Below the pieces are notes generated by a model. The model made no database searches. It worked only from the letters and a program-made list of their open reading frames with translations, and had not been told where the DNA came from. A stretch of 64,000 nt of DNA from Microbacterium jejuense. Its GTDB lineage: Bacteria; Actinomycetota; Actinomycetes; Actinomycetales; Microbacteriaceae. The position numbers were made by a program, and so were the translations under genes. The stretch spans positions 1 to 64,000 of the forward strand of contig NZ_JAEUAW010000013.1 in the NCBI RefSeq assembly GCF_019511665.1, written 5' to 3'. Positions 59,001 to 64,000 of this stretch are shown one piece after another. How positions within the stretch are numbered: the stretch's first letter is position 1; each line of letters starts with the position of its first letter.

Positions 59001-62000
59001 GTCGATCGACCGCTTGTCGATGCTGTCGACCGCAAGGCCGGTGGGCGCGGTCGGCGGCGTGATCGAGGCATCCACGAACGACACCTCGACGGCCTTCGAC
59101 GGAACCGACTCGAGCTTCGTCTGGTCGACGGCGGTCACGTGGTACTCGTAGTCGAGCCCGACGCGCGCCGACGTGTCGACGAACGAGGGCTGGTCGACGG
59201 ATGCCACGAGCACAGGCTTCGCGTCGAACGGCGACTGGCGATAGACGTTCCACGTCAGCCCGCTCTCGCCGGTCCAGGCCAGCGCCACACTGGGCGCCGC
59301 CGGGTCGGCGTTCACGTCGGTGACCTCGAGTCCCACCGGGCCGAGCAGGATCGGCGTGATCTCGAGGCCGTTCAGGCGCGAGCCGGACGCGGCGCCGTAC
59401 GCCTCGACGTTCAGCTGGCCGTCGGTGACGAGGAACGGTCCGCGCAGGGTCTCGTTGACCGAGCCCTTGCCGGCGTTGCCGCTGCCCGCCTCCTTGCCCT
59501 CGACGCGGAAGCTGGTCTTGCTCGATCCGATCCAGTCGCCCGAGTAGGTCTTCACCGAGTACGTGCCGTTCGGCACGTCCAGCGCGAAGGTCGAGCTGTC
59601 GCCCGGCAGCACGAAGTCGCGCACGAGGTCGTTCGACCCGTCGGCCGCACCGCGATCGCGGCCGGCCGTGGCGGGCAGCGTGTTGGTGAAGCCGTAGCCG
59701 CGCTCGGGGGTGTACGCCAGGTCGGGCGTGACCTCGGTGTAGCCGGGCATGAGCGGATTGCCCGCGAGCTGGAAGTCGTACTTGTACAGCGCCTGCTTGG
59801 TCGTGAAGGTCACGACGGCGCTCGGTTCGGACTCGCCGCGGCCGTTCACCGCGACCACCCGGTAGCGATAGCCGGTGCCCTCGGCGAGGCCCTGCACGAT
59901 CGAGCTGGTCTGCGTCACCATGCCGACGAGCGCCCACGTGGGCTCGGGGTCGGCGACGGCCTGTCGGTAGATCTTGTAGATGTCGGCCGTGGGCGAGGCA
60001 TCCCACTGCAGCGTCGCCCCACCGTTGCTGATGGCCCCGGCGACCACGTTCTGCGGTGCCACCGGCACGTCGGCGGGCGGCTCGACATCGGTCACCTTCG
60101 CGGCGAGCGGGTCATCGAGTGCCTTGACGTCCTGCGCGACGAGGCGGGCCATCTGGATCGCGCCGTACTCCTGGAAGTGCGTGTCGTCGGCGATGCCTGC
60201 GGGACGCTGCGGGAAGACGCCGGGGTCGGCGTAGAGGAACACGGCCTTGGCGGCCTCGGGGCCGATCTGGTCGAGGTAGGCGCGGCTGGAGGCCGAGAGG
60301 TCGACCAGCAGCACGTCCTCTTCGGCCGCGAGCTCCTTCATCTTGTCGACGTACTCGGGGAAGCTGACGTTGAAGAGGCCCGTGTCGGCGTTGAACGAAC
60401 GGCGCGAGACCGGCGTCACGAGAATCGGGGTGGCGCCGCGCTGGCGGGCTCCTTCGACGTAGACGCGCAGATACTCCTTGTAGTCCGCGGGGCTCGCGTA
60501 CCGGTCGTCGACGCCCTGGGTGGCGTCGTTGTGGCCGAACTGCACCACGAGGTAGTCGCCGGGCCGCACCGCACGCAGGATGTCGTCCAGGCGCCCCTGG
60601 CTGATGAAGTTCTTCGACGAGCGGCCGCCGATCGCCTGATTCGAGAAGGCGACGTCCGCCGCGAAGAAGCGGTCGATCATCTGCCCCCAGCCGGCCTGCG
60701 GCGCGTAGGCGATCGGGTCGTACGTCTGCACCGTCGAGTCGCCCGCGATGTACGCGGTCGGGATGGCTCCTGCGACGCGCTCGGGCAGGCGCGTGATCGT
60801 CAGGGCGTTCACGACGGGCACGTCGCCGCCGAACACGAGGGTGAGGGTGCCGTCGACGAGCGCGATCGTGAACGACATGTCGAGGTACGAGCCCGCCGTC
60901 TGCGGATTCGGCTGCACCTTGGCGATGCTCTCGGCCGTCACGGTCGTGGTCGTCGCCTCGTCGGCGTCGCCCGACACGAGGCGCACCGAGTAGTCGCCGG
61001 CGCCGAGGTCGACCTCGAAGGTCGCGCCGGCTGCCGACACGAAGTCGCCGCGCAGCGCGTCGTCGCCGCCGCGGTCGACGTCGGGCGTGGCCGACGTCGG
61101 CGCGGCCGAGAAGCCGTACCCCCACTCCGGGTCGTAGGCCGTCGTGCTCGTGACCGCGAGGGCGCCCTCGGCCACCTGGCCGGGACCGAAGTCGAACGTC
61201 ACGACATCGCCGGCGGGCAGCGGTGCGGGTGCCGTGTAGATGTCCGAGGTCACCGTGGCCGACGCCGGCGACGGACCGGCCTGGTTGCGGGCGGTGACCC
61301 GGTACGTCCACTGCTGCGCGGTGTCGACGGCATCCGTGTACCCGGGTGTCGTGACGGCGGCGACGGTCGCGAACGCACCGTCGGCGCCCGCGCGCTCGAC
61401 CACGTACTCGTCGCCGTTCGCGACGGCCGACCACGACAGCACCACGGCCTGCTTGGTCACCTGTGCGACGGCGAGGTCGGTGGGCGCGACGGGGGCGACG
61501 AGCGCCGGGATGGTGCCCGAGCGCACCTCGGCCGACTGCGGCGAGACCCGGTCGTAGGCGTCGACGGATGCGACGGCGTAGGCGTACGAGCCGCCCTCCG
61601 CGACGGACGCGTCGGTGTAGGCCGGATCGGTCACCTCGGCGAGCTGCGCGAACGCGCCGGTCGTGCCTCCCGTGACGTCGGCGCGCAGCACGCGGTACCC
61701 GGCGGCGCCGTCCACCGCGGCCCAGGTCAGGTCGACGCCGTTCCAGGCGACGCGCGCTGTGGCGAGGTCGGCCGGCGTCGCCGGCAGCGCCGGTGCGACG
61801 ACCAGGCCGTTCACGTACGCGCCCAGGCCGGAGCCGGCGAAGCCGATCGTGAGCTGCCCGTCGGTGACGACGGCGGTGTAGGTCGCGGTGGCGTTGAGGC
61901 CCTTGCCGGACGTGAGCCGCGTCTGGGCGACGCCTTCGAGCGTCACGGTGGCGTTGGTTCCGGATGCCGAGCTCAGCCCGTCGCCGATCGTGACGGTGAC

Positions 62001-62414
62001 CGCGTACGAGCCCTCGGGCACGCCGTCGAGCTGGAAGCCCCAGTTCGTGCCGGCCACGAAGTCGTCCTCCATGGCACCGGCGGGGGAGCCGTCGGTGCTG
62101 CGGTCGCGGTCGAACAGCGTCGCGCCGTCGGGAAGCGTGATGCCCCAGCCGGTCTCGGCGGTGTAGCGCGAACTCGTGAGCACCTGCTGGAAGCCCTCGG
62201 CCACGGCACTGGTCGCAGTTCCGAAGTCGAAGCGCCACGCGCCGTCCTCGGCGGGGGCGAGCAGGGCCGCGGCGGGCGTCGCGGTCATGAGCGCCGCGAC
62301 GACGGCGGCGGCGCCGGCGATCGCGGTGAGACGCAGCCCGCGCGCGGCGCGGGATGCGCGGGCGTGTTCTGCGGGTCGCGTCGCGCCGTCGGCGCGTGCG
62401 GACACGTGGGGCAC
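56097..62414 (-). CDS. Secreted multidomain rhamnogalacturonan-I enzyme: acetylesterase plus PL11 lyase
   Basis: A roughly 2105-aa protein from GTG 62414, which has AGGAGGAACC directly upstream (the open frame extends to 62768). Signal peptide ends near residue 50 (TPAAA). Malectin-like beta domain at about 58-210; two fibronectin III-like domains to about 390; second malectin-like domain at about 405-545. SGNH esterase of the RG-acetylesterase type at about 553-770, with Ser560 in [12 protein letters not shown] at 596-599, GHND at 627-630 and DDTHF with His746. Then FnIII, a third malectin-like domain and two FnIII. PL11-type rhamnogalacturonan lyase lies at about 1210-1800 ([38 protein letters not shown]). 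Two or three C-terminal beta modules follow. It would deacetylate and cleave pectin RG-I outside the cell. Confidence 0.92.
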   Translation of the reverse strand: MPHVSARADGATRPAEHARASRAARGLRLTAIAGAAAVVAALMTATPAAALLAPAEDGAWRFDFGTATSAVAEGFQQVLTSSRYTAETGWGITLPDGATLFDRDRSTDGSPAGAMEDDFVAGTNWGFQLDGVPEGSYAVTVTIGDGLSSASGTNATVTLEGVAQTRLTSGKGLNATATYTAVVTDGQLTIGFAGSGLGAYVNGLVVAPALPATPADLATARVAWNGVDLTWAAVDGAAGYRVLRADVTGGTTGAFAQLAEVTDPAYTDASVAEGGSYAYAVASVDAYDRVSPQSAEVRSGTIPALVAPVAPTDLAVAQVTKQAVVLSWSAVANGDEYVVERAGADGAFATVAAVTTPGYTDAVDTAQQWTYRVTARNQAGPSPASATVTSDIYTAPAPLPAGDVVTFDFGPGQVAEGALAVTSTTAYDPEWGYGFSAAPTSATPDVDRGGDDALRGDFVSAAGATFEVDLGAGDYSVRLVSGDADEATTTTVTAESIAKVQPNPQTAGSYLDMSFTIALVDGTLTLVFGGDVPVVNALTITRLPERVAGAIPTAYIAGDSTVQTYDPIAYAPQAGWGQMIDRFFAADVAFSNQAIGGRSSKNFISQGRLDDILRAVRPGDYLVVQFGHNDATQGVDDRYASPADYKEYLRVYVEGARQRGATPILVTPVSRRSFNADTGLFNVSFPEYVDKMKELAAEEDVLLVDLSASSRAYLDQIGPEAAKAVFLYADPGVFPQRPAGIADDTHFQEYGAIQMARLVAQDVKALDDPLAAKVTDVEPPADVPVAPQNVVAGAISNGGATLQWDASPTADIYKIYRQAVADPEPTWALVGMVTQTSSIVQGLAEGTGYRYRVVAVNGRGESEPSAVVTFTTKQALYKYDFQLAGNPLMPGYTEVTPDLAYTPERGYGFTNTLPATAGRDRGAADGSNDLVRDFVLPGDSSTFALDVPNGTYSVKTYSGDWIGSSKTSFRVEGKEAGSGNAGKGSVNETLRGPFLVTDGQLNVEAYGAASGSRLNGLEITPILLGPVGLEVTDVNADPAAPSVALAWTGESGLTWNVYRQSPFDAKPVLVASVDQPSFVDTSARVGLDYEYHVTAVDQTKLESVPSKAVEVSFVDASITPPTAPTGLAVDSIDKRSIDLSWAQPLNALYYLVFRSEVEGEQGELVGVADASRYTDSTVLTTIPYFYTVVAVNAGGVGAASAQLKTDAVTVLQRQAEYLDRAPAAVATDEGTLVSWRMLGTDPDSVAFHVYRDGTRLTTTPITDSTNYLDTTGSAASTYFITKVLDGVETTETETFGVQDGDYLSVSLDKPADGYTKDGQPYTYTANDTSLGDVDGDGQYELIVKWDARSHDNSQAGYNGNVLLDAYRLDGTRLWRIDLGVNIRAGAHYTQFQVYDYDGDGRAEVMMKTADGTIDGVGQPIGNASADYRNSSGYILSGPEYLTVFDGLTGAAIDTVDYVPPRGDVGAWGDTYGNRVDRFLAGTAYLDGEHPSAIFSRGYYTRAVMAAYDFDGSKLHQRWVLDSNDEGNEGFYGMGNHNLSVADVDGDAKDEIVYGSATVDDDGSLLYSTGLGHGDALHVSDLDPNRPGLEVFAAHEEMGASGDRGATMRDARTGEVLWSIPATKDTGRAASADIDPRYEGAEGWAIGGDAAWNSPVGQLKSSTGELISEKIPAANFLAWFDGDPLREIVDHDFDTTTRLGVPTVAKWNWQTESSDVILRADGALSNNDTKGTPNLQADLFGDWREEIAWRSADSTELRIYSTTDETSIRLRTLMHDPVYRLSVAWQNTGYNQPPQTSFFLGDGFTQPAAPRIAVTGDPGGAVDATAPTLSGVPADGTLLPNTGTFTVGVTADDPESGVRNLDIAFDGEPVAPGAGIALADKVGVHTLTVNAVNHDGLVTRASVQLLVFDDEGATKAPGRGILSSDSGWENGLRDGRYTVSMNLWSGVNGAVYKLYENGALIATKLLDANSPKAQLATVDVTGKPNGTYVYTGELINAVGTTATSSVTVKVKDAAPGVPVLSHDNHDKDGNYTVTADLWWGTNATSYRLYENGTLIDEQTLVAASPNAQHAATAVVGRAPGTYTYVAEFANAAGTTTSKAVTVTVKK

Positions 62415-62766
62415 GGTTCCTCCTGTTGTCAGCATCGGCAAAGGATGGCGGCATCCCCCGCGGCGTCGCGGCGGAGTGTCGTCGTGAACCGGGCACGTAC
62501 GGACTCGGGCCCTGTCCGGTCTTGCTGGGTTGGTTGCGGACGGTGCGGAAAGCGTATTCCGTTCGCGTTCGTCGGCAGTCTGGCACGAGCACCCGGCGTG
62601 GGGCAAGGATTTCGTGAAACGTTTTTGCGATCGCACGGCGTCGGCTTGTGCGTCGTCACCGACGTGGTCTATCGTCCTCGGCGAACGCTTTCCCACACCC
62701 CCGCCGTCGGTGCGCATACGGACCGCGCCGGCGGCGGGCTCCACGGATCCTCCTAGGCTGGGCGCC
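62415..62766. promoter_or_regulatory. 352-bp divergent region with LacI-like half-palindromes
   Basis: No gene is seen. GGAAAGCGTATTCC at 62547-62560 and the inverted relative GAACGCTTTCC at 62683-62693 flank TGAAACGTTTTT at 62615-62626 with its perfect AAACGTTT core. These resemble LacI-family operators with a central CG and may control the pectin enzyme gene. The right end holds the TAGGCT box of the oxidase gene. Confidence 0.4.
62754..62759 (+). promoter_or_regulatory. -10 box (TAGGCT), leaderless promoter of hydroxy-acid oxidase
   Basis: TAGGCT ends 7 nt before ATG 62767; no ribosome-binding site lies between. Confidence 0.5.
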
Positions 62767-64000
62767 ATGGCTCAGAGCATCGACGCTCCAGGCGACCCCG
62801 CCGCCGCCTCGCGCGGCATCTCGCGCCGCACCCAGTCCGACATCTACCGAGCCGGCATCAGCGGCACCCGCCCCCGCGTGCCCGTCGACGTCGATGCGCT
62901 CGAATCCGCCGCGCGCAAGGCGCTCAGCGCCGAGGCCTTCGCGTACATCGCCGGGGGAGCCGGCGCGGAGCGGACCGTCGCCGCCAACCGCGCCGCATTC
63001 GCCCGGTGGCAGGTGTGGCCGCGCCCCCTGCGCGACGTGTCGAGCCGCGACCTGTCGATCGACTTCCTGGGCGTGCGACGCCCGACGCCGCTCATCCTCG
63101 CGCCGCTGGGTGTCATGGAGCTCGCGCACGCCGACGCCGACCTCGCGGTGGCGCGGGCCGCGGCATCCCTCGGCGTCCCGTACACGCTCTCGAACCAGGC
63201 CTCCTTCGCGATGGAGGAGGTGAGGGACGCTTCGTCTCGTTCCTCGCTCAGCGCAAGTGGCGCACCCGCCGGCTCCCGCCTGTTCCAGCTGTACTGGTCG
63301 GCGTCGGACGAGCTCAACGCGTCGCTGCTGCGTCGGGCGGAGGCCTCCGGGTGCGAGGCGATCGTGGTGACGCTCGACACCCACCTGCTGGGCTGGCGCA
63401 CGCGCGACCTCGACCTCGCCTACCTGCCGTTCACGCGGGCGATGGGCATCGCGCAGTACACGAGCGATCCGGTCTTCCAGCAGCTCGTGCGCGAACGGGC
63501 ACGCGCGTCCACGGGCTCGGCGGCCGACGCGGCGCCGCCGGTCAGGGTGACTCCCAGAGCGGTGGCCGCCGGCGTGCGCATCGCGCGCAAAGGCGCCGCG
63601 CTCACCGGCTCGTCGAGCATGCGCGAGAACCTGCGCTCGCCGCTGCCGCGCGCGGCGGTCGAGACGTTCCTCGAGGTGTTCTCGACCCCGGCGCTCACGT
63701 GGGACGATCTCGCCAAGGCGCGGCAGTGGACGTCGCTGCCGCTGATCCTCAAGGGCATCGTGCACCCGGACGACGCCATTCGCGCGCTCGATGCGGGCGT
63801 CGACGGCATCTGGATCTCCAACCACGGCGGGCGGCAGATCGACCAGTCCGTGCCGACCCTGGACGTGCTGCCCACCATCGCCGAGCGGGTCGCCGGCCGC
63901 GTGCCCATCGTTTTCGACTCGGGCGTGCGACAGGGGTCCGACGCGTTCATCGCGCTGGCGCTCGGGGCGACCGCCGTGGCACTCGGGCGGCCGTACGCGT
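62767..64000 (+). CDS. FMN-dependent alpha-hydroxy-acid oxidase/lactate monooxygenase family (3' end outside window)
   Basis: The frame runs 411 codons to the window edge. [26 protein letters not shown] and [22 protein letters not shown] are the N-terminal barrel strands. [42 protein letters not shown] with the catalytic Lys, [12 protein letters not shown] with the catalytic His and Arg, and [30 protein letters not shown] follow, matching lactate oxidase/2-monooxygenase proteins. After SFAMEEV an extra stretch ([18 protein letters not shown]) replaces the short link seen in relatives and is encoded by a repeat element. Substrate is probably L-lactate or another 2-hydroxy acid. Divergent from the pectin enzyme gene. 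Confidence 0.9.
   Translation, partial: MAQSIDAPGDPAAASRGISRRTQSDIYRAGISGTRPRVPVDVDALESAARKALSAEAFAYIAGGAGAERTVAANRAAFARWQVWPRPLRDVSSRDLSIDFLGVRRPTPLILAPLGVMELAHADADLAVARAAASLGVPYTLSNQASFAMEEVRDASSRSSLSASGAPAGSRLFQLYWSASDELNASLLRRAEASGCEAIVVTLDTHLLGWRTRDLDLAYLPFTRAMGIAQYTSDPVFQQLVRERARASTGSAADAAPPVRVTPRAVAAGVRIARKGAALTGSSSMRENLRSPLPRAAVETFLEVFSTPALTWDDLAKARQWTSLPLILKGIVHPDDAIRALDAGVDGIWISNHGGRQIDQSVPTLDVLPTIAERVAGRVPIVFDSGVRQGSDAFIALALGATAVALGRPYA
63226..63265 (+). repeat. Dispersed repeat inserted in-frame in the oxidase gene
   Basis: The complement reads CACTTGCGCTGAGCGAGGAA followed by CGAGACGAAGCG. CACTTGCGCTGA is shared with the inverted repeat at 14139-14198, and CTGAGCGAG, GAACGAG and ACGAAGCG with the repeat end in mntH at 21541-21575. 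It adds about ten residues without breaking the frame. Confidence 0.6.

Noticed and set aside
56073..62756. A 2227-codon open frame on the plus strand opposite the rhamnogalacturonan enzyme gene
   Set aside because: High GC at third positions leaves the antisense frame without stops. Its translation is low-complexity Arg/Val/Gly/His text with no domain, while the minus frame has clear enzyme motifs.
1..64000. Search for tRNA, rRNA, CRISPR, prophage, integrase and transposase genes
   Set aside because: No T-loop-like GTTCGA-type sequence in a cloverleaf context, no CRISPR repeats and no mobile-element proteins were seen on reading both strands; short tRNA-like folds cannot be fully excluded without a program.

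Overview
The window is chromosomal DNA of a high-GC actinobacterium, most likely Microbacteriaceae and close to Microbacterium. The evidence is roughly 70% GC, strong C/G third-position bias, dense short operons, many starts about 6-7 nt after a TAnnnT -10 box (leaderless type), a striking excess of GGATGCC/GGCATCC, and the gene families present. No tRNA, rRNA, CRISPR array, integrase, transposase or plasmid/phage gene was seen. This is core plus metabolic-accessory chromosome, not an acquired island.

Layout. 1-5.1 kb: sigma factor with fused zinc-finger/membrane tail (cut by the window edge), exonuclease III, secreted trypsin-like protease, pyrE, and an ECF41 unit (AhpD-like protein plus SigJ-type sigma factor) with a matching ECF41-type promoter. 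5.0-14.1 kb: an uncharacterised glycan locus (cellulase-like TIM barrel, 1092-aa DUF5107/TPR protein, AraC regulator, two CUT1 permeases, and a substrate-binding lipoprotein interrupted by an in-frame TGA). 14.2-24.5 kb: MocR regulator/aldo-keto reductase pair, HAD phosphatase, SDR, VIT1-like transporter, mntH-mntR operon with two operator boxes, a SpoU methyltransferase and a MATE exporter. This part also holds several families of small palindromic repeats, one of which appears to have expanded inside mntH. 24.7-29.6 kb: HdeD-lipase fusion, M13 metallopeptidase and a class-A-beta-lactamase-like protein lacking its catalytic Ser and Lys.

29.7-36.9 kb: a LacI-controlled locus of polyol-type dehydrogenase, nucleoside hydrolase, sugar-binding protein, two permeases, PfkB kinase and LacI. 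The last six genes are chained by five 4-bp overlaps, and three copies of a CAACTCGTGT-type operator lie in front of the two transcription units. 36.9-49.4 kb: thiolase, purU, MerR/MFS pair, POT transporter, DHA2 transporter, GNAT, SDR, a cyclase-family protein with altered metal ligands, an OSBS/N-acylamino-acid racemase and a lipoprotein, plus two very small genes. 49.5-62.4 kb: two giant secreted proteins. One is a 2139-aa surface protein with about 19 Ig-like repeats and an LAxTG-type cell-wall sorting signal. The other is a roughly 2105-aa enzyme combining a rhamnogalacturonan acetylesterase-like SGNH domain with a PL11-type rhamnogalacturonan lyase. 62.8 kb to the end: FMN-dependent alpha-hydroxy-acid oxidase, cut by the window edge, carrying a repeat-derived in-frame insertion.

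Themes. The organism appears equipped for plant polysaccharides (pectin RG-I, beta-glycans) and nucleoside/polyol-like substrates. Both CUT1 ABC loci lack an ATPase gene, so a shared ATPase elsewhere must be assumed. The most unusual signals are the repeats that have entered coding sequence (mntH, the hydroxy-acid oxidase, and the 3' end of an MFS gene) and the interrupted binding protein in an otherwise intact transporter operon. All functional calls come from reading motifs by eye; no database search was run.
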